A DNA stretch of 61,937 nucleotides. It comes from Cyanobium sp. CACIAM 14. Its GTDB lineage: Bacteria > Cyanobacteriota > Cyanobacteriia > PCC-6307 > Cyanobiaceae. The stretch's first letter is position 1. Each line of letters begins with the position of its first letter. This document shows positions 19,658 to 29,263 of the stretch, piece after piece. A model generated the notes under the pieces. The model saw nothing but the letters and a program-made list of their open reading frames with translations, was not told the origin of the DNA and made no database searches. The position numbers and the translations under genes are program-made. Location of the stretch: the NCBI GenBank assembly GCA_000708525.1, contig JMRP01000012.1, positions 1 to 61,937 on the forward strand, given 5' to 3'.

Positions 19658-20569
19658 TCAGCTCTGCAGGGGCTCGAGCGAGGCGGTGGGGTCGACGGGG
19701 GGAATGCTGCTCTGGTCGAGCAGTTCGGCCTCGATGCTCCAGGCCAGCTCGCTCTCCACGCCGAGAGGGCCCGAGAAGCTGCCGTTCACCGCCGCCGTCA
19801 GGGGGGGCTTGGAGGAGGTGGCCAGGGTGATGTAGCGGTCGTCGATGCTGCCCATGCCGCTGGGGTCGAACCCCCGCCAGCCGGCTCCCGGCAGATAGAC
19901 CTCCGCCCAGGCGTGCAGGTCGTACTGCTCCGGGCGGGGCTCCACCAGGTGGTAGCCGCTGACGAACCGGGCCGGCAGGCCGACGCAGCGGCAGGTCTCG
20001 ATCATCAGCATCGCCAGGTCGCGGCAGGAGCCGACCCGTTCCTTGAGGGTGCGGCCCGCCGGCCACGCCGGACCCACGTGCCGCTGGGTGTACTTGACCC
20101 GGTCCTTGATGATCTCCACCAGTTGCTCGAGGAACCTCAGGCCGCGCTGGTCGCTGCCCATCAGGGCTTCCTGGGCGAGGTCCACGGCGGCGGGGTCATG
20201 CTGGCCATTGGGGAGCCAGCCCTCCAGCGATCCCATCAGATCGCCGTTGAGGTGGCCCACCGGGTAGGGGAGCTGGGGTTCCTGATCCTCCAGGCAGGTG
20301 TTCAGGGCGGGGGGCGTCTGCGTCTCCACCTCGCTGATCGCCTGCACGTGGAACAGCTCCGTTCCCCCCTGGAACCGGGCCCGCAGGATCTCGTCGCCGC
20401 TGGCGGCCAGCAGGGGATAGAGCCGGGAAGGCTCCGGAGTGATGGCCAGGTGGAAGTGCAGCAGCCGCTGGAAGCCGTGACCCCGCGGCTTCAGGCAGAA
20501 ACGGTGGGGGCCGAGGAAGACCGGAGCGCTGTAGCGATAGTCGAAGGTGTGGGTTATGCGGGCGCGCAT
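19658..20569 (-). CDS. Transglutaminase-like cysteine protease-fold protein
   Basis: A 303-residue protein with an N-terminal beta region (MRARITHTFDYRYSAPV) and a transglutaminase core. The catalytic triad is visible: Cys in RVGSCRDLAMLMI, His in YDLHAWAEVYLPG, and Asp in WRGFDPS. Such proteins accompany alpha-E and circularly permuted ATP-grasp proteins in a conserved cluster thought to make or cut unusual amide bonds. It overlaps the alpha-E gene by 16 bp. No signal peptide is seen, so it is cytoplasmic. Confidence 0.92.
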   Translation of the reverse strand: MRARITHTFDYRYSAPVFLGPHRFCLKPRGHGFQRLLHFHLAITPEPSRLYPLLAASGDEILRARFQGGTELFHVQAISEVETQTPPALNTCLEDQEPQLPYPVGHLNGDLMGSLEGWLPNGQHDPAAVDLAQEALMGSDQRGLRFLEQLVEIIKDRVKYTQRHVGPAWPAGRTLKERVGSCRDLAMLMIETCRCVGLPARFVSGYHLVEPRPEQYDLHAWAEVYLPGAGWRGFDPSGMGSIDDRYITLATSSKPPLTAAVNGSFSGPLGVESELAWSIEAELLDQSSIPPVDPTASLEPLQS

Positions 20570-21534
20570 GCCGGCTCTGGACTGGAGGTATGGCTCGTGG
20601 GGGCGATGAAGTAGCGCGCTTCGATCAGTTCGTGAAGGCGGTTGAGACTCGTCTGGAAGGTGTCGATGGCTTCATGGAGTCCCGTGGCCATGAGTTCGTC
20701 GATCCTGGTGAAGCTCCAGTGGGCCAGGGTGAGGCCGATCAGGCACTCCAGGTCGTCGGCGGGCCGTGGCACGGAACTGCCGCGGATGATGCGCAGGGTT
20801 TCGTTGATCCTCTCCAGGCAGTAGCGGACCGAACGGGGGAAGATCGGATCGAGCAGCAGGAACGCCGCCACGGCCTTGGGTTCGATGGCCTGCTGGGTCG
20901 ACTGCCGGAACATCTGGTAGGCGCCGGCCGACCGCAGCAGGGAGATCCACTGCAGCTCATCCAGCACCCCGCCCACCTCCTCCGGGGAGGGGAGCAGCAG
21001 GAAGTACTTCACGTCCAGGATCCGGGTGGTCATGTCGGCCCGCTCCAGCAGCCGTCCCAGACGGCTGAAGTGCCAGGAGAGGTCGCGGCTGAGGGTGGCG
21101 TCGGTGATGCCGTAGAAGAGCTGGCAGGCGCGGCGGATCTCCCGCAGCTGCTCCTGGGGAGGCTGCTGCCAGAAGGACTCCTCCTGCAGGGTCCAGTAGA
21201 TGCCGTTGAGCTGCTCCCACATCTCGGTGGTGATCACCTCCCGGATCTGACGGGCGTTCTCCCGGCCGTTGGCGATGCAGTTGACCACGCTGCTCGGGTT
21301 GTCCTTCTCCCGCACGAGGAAATCGATCACGGCCTCCGGCGTGACAAGCGGGCACAGCGCGTCGAAGAGCTTGCGATCGCCGCTGGCGTCGATCAGGGGC
21401 AGCCAGGGTTCGGCGCTGCCGGGGGGGCAGTCGAGGGCCATGGCTTCGCTCACCTCCACGAAGCGGGAGATGTTCTCGGCCCTCTCCACGTAGCGGTTGA
21501 TCCAGTAGAGGGAGTCGGCGACGCGGCTCAGCAT
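20554..21534 (-). CDS. Alpha-E domain protein (DUF403)
   Basis: A 326-residue, all-helical protein of the alpha-E family, starting with the signature MLSRVADSLYWINRYVERAENISRF in its first 25 residues. Alpha-E proteins are found almost only beside circularly permuted ATP-grasp and transglutaminase-like genes; their function is unknown. The gene overlaps the ATP-grasp gene by 7 bp and the transglutaminase by 16 bp, which implies translational coupling and a shared complex or pathway. Confidence 0.93.
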   Translation of the reverse strand: MLSRVADSLYWINRYVERAENISRFVEVSEAMALDCPPGSAEPWLPLIDASGDRKLFDALCPLVTPEAVIDFLVREKDNPSSVVNCIANGRENARQIREVITTEMWEQLNGIYWTLQEESFWQQPPQEQLREIRRACQLFYGITDATLSRDLSWHFSRLGRLLERADMTTRILDVKYFLLLPSPEEVGGVLDELQWISLLRSAGAYQMFRQSTQQAIEPKAVAAFLLLDPIFPRSVRYCLERINETLRIIRGSSVPRPADDLECLIGLTLAHWSFTRIDELMATGLHEAIDTFQTSLNRLHELIEARYFIAPTSHTSSPEPACAPA

Positions 21535-22967
21535 GGGGCTTCATCCACGATCCAGGTGTCCTTGCAGCCGCCGCCCTGGGAGGAATTGACCACCAGGGAC
21601 CCGCGGCGCAGGGCCACGCGGGTGAGGCCGCCGGGGCTCACCCATGCGCCCTTGCCGCGCAGCACGTAGGGGCGCAGGTCGACGTGGCAGGGATAGAGCT
21701 CCCCCTCGCTCAGGGAGGGCACGGTGGAGAGCTCGAGGGTCGGCTGAGCGATGAAATTGCGTGGATCGGCCTGGATCTTGACGGCGAACTCGTTGATCTC
21801 GGCCTGGGTGGCGTGCGGACCGATCAGCATGCCGTACCCCCCCGCCTCCGCCACCGACTTCACCACCAGTTCCCCCAGGTGCTCCAGGACGTAGGCCTGA
21901 TCGTCGGGCCTGGAGCAGAGATAGGTGGGCACGTTCTCGATGATCGGCTCCTCGCCCAGGTAGTAGCGGATCATCTCGCCCACGTAGGCGTAGATCAGCT
22001 TGTCGTCGGCCACGCCGGTGCCGGGGGCGTTGGCGATGGCCACCCGGCCGGCGGCGTAGGCCGCCATCAGCCCCCGCACTCCAAGCAGGGAATCGCTGCG
22101 GAACACCGCCGGGTCCAGGAAATCGTCGTCGATCCGGCGGTAGATCACATCCACGGGCTCCAGGCCCGAGGTGCTGCGCATCCACACCCGATCCCCTTCG
22201 CAGACGAGATCCCGCCCCTCCACCAGTTGGATCCCCATCTGCTGGGCGAGATAGCTGTGCTCGAAATAGGCGCTGTTGAACACCCCGGGGGTGAGCAGCA
22301 CCACCTTGGGGGTGTCGGTCCAGGGGGCGAGCTCCCTCAGGGTCTGGAGCAGATGGGAGGGGTAGTCGTCGATCGGCTGCACCGTGCGGCCGGCGAAGAG
22401 GCTCGGGAACATGCGTTTCATCACCCGCCGGTTCTCCAGGAAGTAGGCCACCCCCGAGGGACAGCGCAGGTTGTCCTCCAGCACCCTCCAGGTGCCGGCG
22501 CCATCGCGCACCAGATCGAGGCCGGAGATGTGACACCAGCGGCCGAGGGGCGGCTGGAACCCCTGCATCTGAGGCCGCCAACCCTGGGAACTCTCCACGT
22601 CGGCCCTCGGCACCACGCCGTCGTTCAGGATCCTCTGGTCGCCGTAGACGTCGGCGAGGAACCGGTCGATCGCCTCGAGCCGCTGGATCAGACCGTGCTC
22701 CAGCCGTGCCCATTCCTGGGCCCCGATCAGGCGGGGCAGGGGATCGAAGGGAAGGATCCGCTCCACGCCCTGGCTGCCGGAATCGTTGAGGCGGAAGGTG
22801 GCGCCGAGCCGCTTGAGCAGCATGCCTGCGGCCGCATGGTTGCGGTTCAGCTGATCGAGCCCCATCTGCCCCAGCGAGGACAGCAGGGGTTGGAGCGCTG
22901 CACGGGGCTGGTCGGTGGCCGTGAAGTACTCGTCGTACCCCTGGTTTGGTTTGTACTGCGTGAACAT
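21528..22967 (-). CDS. Circularly permuted ATP-grasp type 2 protein
   Basis: About 479 residues. Family hallmarks are YKPNQGYDEYF at the start, a central nucleotide-binding region with LVRDGAGTWRVLEDNLRCPSGVAY in two blocks, DVIYRRIDDDFLDP, AIANAPGTGVADDK, and a C-terminal VAEAGGYGMLIGP loop. ATP-grasp enzymes ligate a carboxylate to an amine using ATP; the permuted group is predicted to form peptide bonds on an unknown substrate. I chose the ATG at 22967 (in MFTQYKPN), where conservation begins, over one 20 codons upstream. It is the first gene of the operon and is divergent from a PilZ gene. Confidence 0.93.
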   Translation of the reverse strand: MFTQYKPNQGYDEYFTATDQPRAALQPLLSSLGQMGLDQLNRNHAAAGMLLKRLGATFRLNDSGSQGVERILPFDPLPRLIGAQEWARLEHGLIQRLEAIDRFLADVYGDQRILNDGVVPRADVESSQGWRPQMQGFQPPLGRWCHISGLDLVRDGAGTWRVLEDNLRCPSGVAYFLENRRVMKRMFPSLFAGRTVQPIDDYPSHLLQTLRELAPWTDTPKVVLLTPGVFNSAYFEHSYLAQQMGIQLVEGRDLVCEGDRVWMRSTSGLEPVDVIYRRIDDDFLDPAVFRSDSLLGVRGLMAAYAAGRVAIANAPGTGVADDKLIYAYVGEMIRYYLGEEPIIENVPTYLCSRPDDQAYVLEHLGELVVKSVAEAGGYGMLIGPHATQAEINEFAVKIQADPRNFIAQPTLELSTVPSLSEGELYPCHVDLRPYVLRGKGAWVSPGGLTRVALRRGSLVVNSSQGGGCKDTWIVDEAPC

Positions 22968-23158
22968 TCCAGACCCTGCCACTGGGGTGGATCCTGCAGC
23001 GCCGCCGGGGGGCTCACCCGTTGCCATTGTTACGAAACCGGCAGGGGGCGCCGAGGGGGCTCCTCCCGGAGCGCCAGGCCGGCTCTCTCACCAATTCGCA
23101 AGAAATACGCAAGAAATCTCCCCGGGAACGTTCCCCATCCCAGCTCCGGAGCGTCAAG

Positions 23159-23656
23159 ATGGGAAGACAGGGAGTCCAGCGCATCCTGACCATGTCTGCT
23201 TACTCCCTGCCGGCTGGCCGAACGCTGGAGCCCATCCCCTCCAACAGCGTGAGAGAGCCAGCCCTCGTGGCCGAAGACCATCGAGCCTATCCGCGGCATG
23301 CCGTCGAATGCTGCCGGCCCATCGCGGTCAGGCATCTGGATGACGAACGACAGCCCAGCGGGCGCTGGTTCCTCAGCGACATTCTGGATGTGAGCGTCGG
23401 GGGGATGTGTCTTCTGGCCGCCGACCACCAGACCCCGGAACTGGGTGAATGGCTGCTGCTCGACCTGCGTGCCCACCCCGGGTTTGGACAGATCCGTCTG
23501 GAGGCCAAATTGCGCTGGTTCGTGAGGGCGCACTTCGCCCTCACCTTCGGGGTGGCCTTCGCCTCGCCCCTGGCCGCCGTTCCTGAGCTCGCGGTGGAGC
23601 GGCGCAGTCTCCGCCGGGATCCGAACCTGGAGGAGTGGGCCCTGCGCGAAGGCTAG
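23159..23656 (+). CDS. PilZ domain protein (c-di-GMP receptor)
   Basis: About 165 residues with both PilZ signatures: RxxxR (RAYPR) and DxSxxG (DVSVGG), which together bind cyclic-di-GMP. No other domain is present, so it is a single-domain effector that probably acts by binding a partner. The ATG at 23159 has a GGAG 8-10 bp upstream; the ATG at 23192 has none. It reads away from the ATP-grasp operon. The GGDEF-EAL protein at 12658 is a possible source of control. Confidence 0.85.
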   Translation: MGRQGVQRILTMSAYSLPAGRTLEPIPSNSVREPALVAEDHRAYPRHAVECCRPIAVRHLDDERQPSGRWFLSDILDVSVGGMCLLAADHQTPELGEWLLLDLRAHPGFGQIRLEAKLRWFVRAHFALTFGVAFASPLAAVPELAVERRSLRRDPNLEEWALREG

Positions 23657-23745
23657 AGGGGGCGCTCCCGGCGTTCACCATCCGCTCACAAGCACTACAA
23701 AGTCCATTCCGGACGAGACGGGAATCAATCTTTAGATTCCGTCAA

Positions 23746-24513
23746 ATGTCGTTGACAGCCATGGCGACCCTGCCATCCGCGGCCCTCCTGGCGGGCTCAC
23801 TTTTCGTGGCGGTGACAGTGCTCTCCCCGGATTCGGCGCGCGCCAGCGGAACCACCTTCAGCTTCGATCTCACCGGGGCATCCGCCAATCCCGCCGCTCC
23901 CACCGCCTCGGCGAGCAAGAGCTTCTTCGGCACCCCCGCCTCCACCGCGCAGGGGGAGACGCTCACGCTGGTCTTCCAGAACGCCCTGCGCCCCGACGGC
24001 AGCTCCAAGCCCGTCAGCGCCACCGCCGACGGCCTGTGCATCTACAAGGCCGGGGGCACCGGTCTCAATGACGCCGGAAACAGCAACTGCGGTCTGGGGC
24101 GTCCTGGCAACGGCTCGGACGTGCTGGATCAGAACGCCATCGAGCTGTTCTTCGACCGGCAGGTCGAACTGGTGAGTTATCAGTACGGCGCTCTGGTGGT
24201 GGGCCAGGGGAATCCGCTGATCACCTGGGGCGCTCCCTACAGCCCCATGGTCTCCACCGAGACGCTCTTCGACAAACGTCCCGGCACCAGTTACGCCTTC
24301 GACAATCCCTTCGTCATCAACGCCTACGAAATCATCAGCATCGGCGGCACCGGCGGGGGCCGGGGATCCAGCACCACCGAAGCGCTGCTGAGTCAGCTGG
24401 TGGTGCGCACCGTGCCCACCGTGCCCGGCCCTCTTCCCCTGCTCGGCGCCGGGGCCGCCTTCGCCTGGAGCCGGCGGCTGCGTTCCCGGCTGCAGGGCGT
24501 GGGTTCCCGTTGA
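23746..24513 (+). CDS. Exported protein with PEP-CTERM-like sorting tail
   Basis: A 255-residue protein with a signal peptide (about residues 1-34, cleaved near SARAS), a Ser/Thr/Gly-rich body with a single Cys pair (GLCIYK, NSNCGLG), and the tail VPGPLPLLGAGAAFAWSRR followed by more basic residues. The tail is a cyanobacterial PEP-CTERM-type exosortase substrate signal: a PLP motif, one hydrophobic helix, then Arg-rich. Its function is unknown; such proteins are usually surface or matrix components. The stop codon overlaps the TTG start of the next gene (TTGA), so the two are translationally coupled. Confidence 0.75.
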   Translation: MSLTAMATLPSAALLAGSLFVAVTVLSPDSARASGTTFSFDLTGASANPAAPTASASKSFFGTPASTAQGETLTLVFQNALRPDGSSKPVSATADGLCIYKAGGTGLNDAGNSNCGLGRPGNGSDVLDQNAIELFFDRQVELVSYQYGALVVGQGNPLITWGAPYSPMVSTETLFDKRPGTSYAFDNPFVINAYEIISIGGTGGGRGSSTTEALLSQLVVRTVPTVPGPLPLLGAGAAFAWSRRLRSRLQGVGSR

Positions 24514-25259
24514 GCACCGACCTCTCCTCGCTGGCCTCGATCCTGCTGGCGGCGGCCGGGGCCCTGATCGGTCTGTTCGTGCTGGCGGTGACGGGGGGCA
24601 GCCTGCCGCTCCAGGTCCTTCAGAGCGACTGGCAGCAGCGCTTCATCGCCCTGGTAATCAGCCATTCCGGGCTTCCCCTGGTGGGCTTCGTACTGGTGCA
24701 TCTGGCGGTCCAGGTGGAGGCGGATCGGCCGGAGCTCTTCCAGCTGCGCCAGCGACTGCGGCGCTGGGCGGTGACCGTCACCTTCCTCTACCTGCTGCTC
24801 ATTCCACTCCAGGGGTATGTGACCGTCCGGCAGTTCACCGACCGGGCCGCCCTTCAGGCCCAGCAGCGGCGGATCGCCCGTGAGCAGTTCACCACCTTCG
24901 CCGGCATCATCCGCTCCGCCCCCGATCCTCTTTCCCTGCAGCGGCAGCTGGCCGCCGCCAAGGGCCCCATCCTGGCGCCCGCCGAGCTGGCAAAACCGAT
25001 GCCCCGGTTGCGCCAGGACCTGCTGGCCGCCCTGCGCAGCGCCGAGGCCTCCGTGCCCGCCAGGATCGAGCAGGCCACCCCCCTCGGACCTCTGGTGTGG
25101 GCCGCCGTCCGGGATGGCCTTCGCCTGGGCGGTTCCGCTCTGCTGATGGCGCTCGCCTTCGCGGCCGGTGCTCAGGAGCGCCGGGCCAGCCGCACCCTGT
25201 TGATGCGGCTGCTCGGCTTCATCAGGTCCGTCCGCCTGCGGCGCTACAGCAGGAAGTAG
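24510..25259 (+). CDS. HpsJ-like membrane protein
   Basis: A 249-residue protein with a TTG start inside the previous gene's stop. Four hydrophobic segments are visible: about 8-32, 46-66, 85-105 ([15 protein letters not shown]) and 205-222, with a charged coiled region at about 107-190. The order of two helices, LLLIPLQ, then a long amphipathic loop and a last helix resembles the HpsJ-like proteins that accompany cyanoexosortases. Coupling to a PEP-CTERM-like protein supports that, but sequence similarity was judged by eye. Its 3' end overlaps the opposing ureC by 16 bp. Confidence 0.6.
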   Translation: MSTDLSSLASILLAAAGALIGLFVLAVTGGSLPLQVLQSDWQQRFIALVISHSGLPLVGFVLVHLAVQVEADRPELFQLRQRLRRWAVTVTFLYLLLIPLQGYVTVRQFTDRAALQAQQRRIAREQFTTFAGIIRSAPDPLSLQRQLAAAKGPILAPAELAKPMPRLRQDLLAALRSAEASVPARIEQATPLGPLVWAAVRDGLRLGGSALLMALAFAAGAQERRASRTLLMRLLGFIRSVRLRRYSRK

Positions 25260-26968
25260 CGCTGCGCCATCGGCAGCACCTCCGCGGGCTCGCAGGTGAG
25301 GGGCTCCCCGTCGGCGAAGACTTCGTAGGTTTGAGGATCCACCTCCACCGCCGGCAGGGCGTCGTTGTTGCGCATCTGGGCCTTGCCGATCCCCCGCGTC
25401 TGGACCACCGGCACGCAGGGCCGCCTCAGTCCGAGTCGGCGGGGCAGGTCGGCGTCGAGGCTGGCCTGGCTCACGAACGTGAGGCAGCTGGAGGCCAGCG
25501 AGCCGCCATGGGCGGCGAACATGGGTCGGCCGTGGACCGGCCCAGGGGTGGGGATCGAGGCGTTGGCATCGCCCATCTGGGCCCAGGCGATCGAGCCCCC
25601 CTTGAGCACCAGCTCGGGCTTGACCCCGAAGAACCCCGGCTTCCACAGCACCAGATCGGCCAGCTTGCCCACCTCCACCGATCCCACCTGGCTCTCCACG
25701 CCGTGGGCGATGGCCGGGTTGATGGTCACCTTGGCGATGTAGCGCTTCAGCCGGTGATTGTCGTTGCGGGCACCGCGGGGACCGCTCGCGTCCTCCGGCA
25801 GGGGGCCTCGCTGCACCTTCATCTTGTGGGCCGTCTGGAAGGTGCGGGTGATCACCTCGCCCACCCGGCCCATGGCCTGGGAATCGCTGGCGATGATGCT
25901 GAAGGCCCCCAGGTCGTGGAGGATGTCCTCGGCGGCGATCGTCTCCCGACGGATCCGCGATTCGGCGAAGGCCACGTCCTCCGGGATGCGCGGATCGAGA
26001 TGGTGGCACACCATCAGCATGTCGAGGTGCTCCTCGAGGGTGTTGCGGGTGTAGGGGCGCGTCGGGTTGGTGGAGCTCGGCAGCACGTTGGGCTCGCCGC
26101 AGATGCGGATGATGTCCGGCGCATGGCCGCCGCCGGCGCCTTCGGTGTGGAAGGTGTGGATGGTGCGGTCGCCGATGGCCCGGATCGTGTCCTCCACGAA
26201 CCCCGCCTCGTTGAGGGTGTCGGTGTGGATGCAGACCTGCACGTCGAAGCGGTCGGCCACCGTGAGGCAGCAGTCGATCGCGGCCGGCGTGGTGCCCCAG
26301 TCCTCGTGGAGCTTGAGGCCGCAGGCCCCCGCCCGGATCTGCTCCTCGAGCGCCTCCGGGGTGCTGGCGTTGCCCTTGCCGAAGAAGCCCAGGTTGATGG
26401 GCAGGCCCTCGGCGGCCTGGAGCATGCGCGCCAGATGGAAGGCCCCGGGGGTACAGGTGGTGGCGTTGGTGCCGGTGGCCGGGCCGGTACCCCCGCCCAG
26501 CAGGGTGGTCACGCCGCTGGCCAGGGCCGTCTCGATCTGCTGGGGGCAGATGAAATGGATGTGGGTGTCGATGGCCCCGGCGGTGAGGATGTGCCCCTCG
26601 CCGGCGATCGCCTCGGTGCCCGGGCCGATCACGATGTCGACCCCGTCGCTGATGTCGGGGTTGCCCGCCTTGCCGATGGCGCAGATGCGGCCGTCGCGCA
26701 GACCGATGTCGGCCTTGACGATCCCCCACCAGTCGAGGATCAGGGCGTTGGTGATCACCGTGTCCACCGCCCCCTCGGCCCGGGGGGTCTGGGCCTGGCC
26801 CATACCGTCGCGGATCACCTTGCCGCCGCCGAACTTCACCTCGTCGCCGTAGTTGGTGAAGTCCTTCTCCACCTCCAGGATCAGCTCCGTGTCCGCCAGC
26901 CGCAGCCGGTCGCCGGTGGTGGGGCCGTAGGTCTCGGCGTAGGCGCGGCGGTCGATGCGGTAGGGCAT
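25244..26968 (-). CDS. ureC: Urease subunit alpha
   Basis: A 574-residue catalytic subunit of nickel urease, which hydrolyses urea to ammonia and carbamate. The dinickel ligands are in place: DTHIHF, the carbamylated lysine in [36 protein letters not shown], and an Asp in [12 protein letters not shown]. The mobile-flap motif MVCHHLD is intact. Length is standard for bacteria with three separate subunits. It is the last gene of the leftward ureDABC run, 23 bp after ureB. Confidence 0.99.
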   Translation of the reverse strand: MPYRIDRRAYAETYGPTTGDRLRLADTELILEVEKDFTNYGDEVKFGGGKVIRDGMGQAQTPRAEGAVDTVITNALILDWWGIVKADIGLRDGRICAIGKAGNPDISDGVDIVIGPGTEAIAGEGHILTAGAIDTHIHFICPQQIETALASGVTTLLGGGTGPATGTNATTCTPGAFHLARMLQAAEGLPINLGFFGKGNASTPEALEEQIRAGACGLKLHEDWGTTPAAIDCCLTVADRFDVQVCIHTDTLNEAGFVEDTIRAIGDRTIHTFHTEGAGGGHAPDIIRICGEPNVLPSSTNPTRPYTRNTLEEHLDMLMVCHHLDPRIPEDVAFAESRIRRETIAAEDILHDLGAFSIIASDSQAMGRVGEVITRTFQTAHKMKVQRGPLPEDASGPRGARNDNHRLKRYIAKVTINPAIAHGVESQVGSVEVGKLADLVLWKPGFFGVKPELVLKGGSIAWAQMGDANASIPTPGPVHGRPMFAAHGGSLASSCLTFVSQASLDADLPRRLGLRRPCVPVVQTRGIGKAQMRNNDALPAVEVDPQTYEVFADGEPLTCEPAEVLPMAQRYFLL

Positions 26969-26991
26969 GGGGGGAGGGGGGGGTGCGGGGC

Positions 26992-27309
26992 CTAGTCGAG
27001 GGGGCCGTTGACCAGACCGTTGAAGCCGAACACGCGGCGTTCTCCGGAGTAGGGAATCAGGTCGACGTCGCGGGTGTCGCCCGGCTCGAAGCGGATGGCC
27101 GTGCCCGCCGGGATGTCGAGCCGCATCCCCCGGGCGGCATCGCGGTCGAAGCGGAGGGCATCGTTGGCCTCATGGAAGTGGAAGTGGGAGCCCACCTGCA
27201 CCGGCCGGTCGCCGCTGTTGGCGACCGACAGGGTGGTCACGGGGCGGCCGGCGTTGAGCTCGAGGGTCCCGGGTTCGGGGATCAGTTCGCCGGGAATCAG
27301 CGGGGGCAT
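26992..27309 (-). CDS. ureB: Urease subunit beta
   Basis: A 105-residue structural subunit that packs on UreC. The start of the fold is the conserved IPGEL, followed by [10 protein letters not shown] and [18 protein letters not shown] chose the ATG at 27309, giving the normal 100-105 residues, over a GTG 11 codons upstream. It lies between ureA and ureC. Confidence 0.97.
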   Translation of the reverse strand: MPPLIPGELIPEPGTLELNAGRPVTTLSVANSGDRPVQVGSHFHFHEANDALRFDRDAARGMRLDIPAGTAIRFEPGDTRDVDLIPYSGERRVFGFNGLVNGPLD

Positions 27310-27360
27310 GGCGGGTGGGGAGAACGGGGCGGTGGCGGGCACGGGGAGCGCCGGGGGGAG

Positions 27361-27663
27361 TCAGCGGATCGGTTCATGCAGGGTGACCAGCTTGGTGCCG
27401 TCGGGGAACACCGCTTCGATCTGCACCTCCGGGATGAGTTCGGGCACCCCTTCCATCACCTGCTCCCGGCACAGCCAGGTGGTGCCCTCGCGCATCAGTT
27501 CGGCCACGGAGCGCCCGTCCCGGGCCCCCTCGAGCACCTGAAAGCTGAGCCAGGCGACCGCCTCGGGGTGGTTCAGCTTCAGTCCCCGGTTCAGACGGCG
27601 CTCGGCCAGCAGGGCGGCGGTGACGATCAGGAGCTTGTCCTTCTCCTGAGGAGTCAGGTGCAT
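27361..27663 (-). CDS. ureA: Urease subunit gamma
   Basis: A 100-residue subunit of the urease trimer with family motifs [27 protein letters not shown] and [20 protein letters not shown]. Length is exactly that of the family. It follows ureD by 29 bp and precedes ureB by 51 bp in the same leftward run. Confidence 0.98.
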   Translation of the reverse strand: MHLTPQEKDKLLIVTAALLAERRLNRGLKLNHPEAVAWLSFQVLEGARDGRSVAELMREGTTWLCREQVMEGVPELIPEVQIEAVFPDGTKLVTLHEPIR

Positions 27664-27692
27664 GGACCGGGGGGGGCGACTCTGGAATCCTG

Positions 27693-28640
27693 TCAGGGCC
27701 GGGAGGCGGCCACCGGTTCGTGCCGCACTTTTCTCTCGGATCCGCCCAGGGGGTGCTCCTGGAAGGGCCAGACCCGGGGGATCTCGGGAGTCCCCAGCCC
27801 CTGAAGGGCCCGCAGCCGGGCCCAGATGCGGCTGAACCAGCCGCGGGCATCAGTGCTGGAGGCCCCCCGGTAGCGGGCCACCAGTCCCTGGTCGAGGGGG
27901 CCGCAGACCATCGTGCCCTCCAGACCCCGGCGATCGCGGCGGCACTCCTCCAGCAGGCTGCGCAGTCGGTGCTCCGGCAGGGGGCCGGGCGCCGCCCACA
28001 CCAGGGAGCCGAACACCGGTTCACCGGCCATGCCGTGGGGGCCCTCCAGGCTGGCCCCCCCCAGCGCGAGCCGGTCCACCAGCTCCCAGCGGTCGGGGTC
28101 GCCGGGCCTCGGCCCACGGCGGCGGATCTCCAGCAGGGAACGCCAGCGTCCCTCGCCCAGGCCCTCACCGGCCGCCGTGCGGCCCAGCCGCACCACCTCG
28201 CCGCCCAGCCAGCCCGCCTCCGGCGCCAGGGTGACCCGCGTGCGCTGCTCGAACAGGCCCCCTGCGTAGAGCACCAGCTCCTGGGGCAGCCATTCCAGAT
28301 CGGCGCCAGTCTCCAGATCGAAAGCCAGCTCCTGGCGGGCCCAGCGGCCGGCCGGCGCCTGGCGCGACCGGCCGATCGAGCCATAGACCTTCTGGGCCGC
28401 CACGCTGGTGAGCAACACCCGGCTGCCGGGCTCCAGGCTGGCGCTGATGCTGAGCCGGTCGCCGCCCACCAGGCCGCCGGCGGTGTGCAGGATCGGCAGC
28501 TCGCAGCGGCCGTCCGCCCGCCGGAAGGCCCGCTGGATCTTGAGGGGCGCCGTGGCGCCGCCCTGGTGGCACGTCCCCTGCTCCCCCCGGCTGAAGCGCA
28601 GGCTCGCCCTGCCGGACCAGCCGCTGCCTGTGTCGCCCAT
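27693..28640 (-). CDS. ureD: Urease accessory protein UreD
   Basis: A 315-residue maturation scaffold that binds apo-urease and, with UreF and UreG, guides nickel and CO2 into the active site. Recognisable blocks are [32 protein letters not shown] and [14 protein letters not shown]. It is the first gene of the ureDABC run and is transcribed away from ureE across a 65-bp gap with an inverted repeat. Confidence 0.93.
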   Translation of the reverse strand: MGDTGSGWSGRASLRFSRGEQGTCHQGGATAPLKIQRAFRRADGRCELPILHTAGGLVGGDRLSISASLEPGSRVLLTSVAAQKVYGSIGRSRQAPAGRWARQELAFDLETGADLEWLPQELVLYAGGLFEQRTRVTLAPEAGWLGGEVVRLGRTAAGEGLGEGRWRSLLEIRRRGPRPGDPDRWELVDRLALGGASLEGPHGMAGEPVFGSLVWAAPGPLPEHRLRSLLEECRRDRRGLEGTMVCGPLDQGLVARYRGASSTDARGWFSRIWARLRALQGLGTPEIPRVWPFQEHPLGGSERKVRHEPVAASRP

Positions 28641-28651
28641 GGACCTGCGGA

Positions 28652-28667
28652 ACCCTCACCGAAGGGT
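28652..28667. promoter_or_regulatory. Inverted repeat in ureD-ureE divergent promoter (candidate)
   Basis: ACCCT and AGGGT arms separated by six bases lie in the 65-bp gap between the divergent ureDABC and ureEF operons. No NtcA-type GTAN8TAC site was seen here. The arms are short, so chance is a real possibility. Confidence 0.3.
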
Positions 28668-28705
28668 CACACTCTGGGGGGTGAACCGCCGCGGAGCCGC
28701 AGGCC

Positions 28706-29263
28706 ATGGCCGAAAGGGAACCGGAACCCCTGCTGCTGAGCGGCCGGCGGGCGCCGGGCCGGCCGCCGCTGGGTGCCGAAGGGCCCGGGGGGACGGCGCC
28801 CGAATCGCTGCGGCTGGAGCTGAGCGCCGATGAGCGCACGCGACTGCGGGGCCACCGACGCAGTCGCTGCGGCCGGGATCTTCTGCTCCAGCTCCCCCGG
28901 GGCGCGGCCCTGGAGCCGGGAGAGTGGTTGCTCGATGGGGAGGGCCGGCCGAGGGTGAGGGTCGAGGCCGCCGCCGAGCCCCTGCTGCTGGTGCGCTCCG
29001 ACGATCCGCTGGCGCTGCAGCGGGCCGCCTATCACCTGGGCAACCGCCATGTGGCTCTGCAGGTGGCCGAGGACGGCCTGCGCCTCCTGGACGATCCCGT
29101 GCTCTCGGATCTGCTGGGGCAGCTGCCGGGCCTGCGGCTGGAGCGGCGCCTGGAGCCCTTCCTGCCGGACGCCGGGGCCTATGGCGCTGCCCCTGCCCAT
29201 CACCACCAGCAGCACGCCCATCACCACGACCATGCCGCCGTGGTGCCGCTGTCGCCGCGATGA
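28706..29263 (+). CDS. ureE: Urease accessory protein UreE (nickel metallochaperone)
   Basis: A 185-residue nickel carrier. The central domain has the family segments DDPLALQRAAYHLGNRHVALQ and DPVLSDLLGQLPGLRLERRLEPFLPDAGAYG, and the C-terminus is a His-rich nickel-binding tail (AHHHQQHAHHHDH). The N-terminal extension of about 35 residues is Pro/Gly/Arg-rich and not typical. It shares an ATGA overlap with ureF. Confidence 0.93.
   Translation: MAEREPEPLLLSGRRAPGRPPLGAEGPGGTAPESLRLELSADERTRLRGHRRSRCGRDLLLQLPRGAALEPGEWLLDGEGRPRVRVEAAAEPLLLVRSDDPLALQRAAYHLGNRHVALQVAEDGLRLLDDPVLSDLLGQLPGLRLERRLEPFLPDAGAYGAAPAHHHQQHAHHHDHAAVVPLSPR

Noticed and set aside
28924-29259. An N-terminal extension of ureF
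   Set aside because: It overlaps ureE in another frame and is Arg/Pro/Gly-rich; the UreF fold starts at 29260 with an ATGA overlap.
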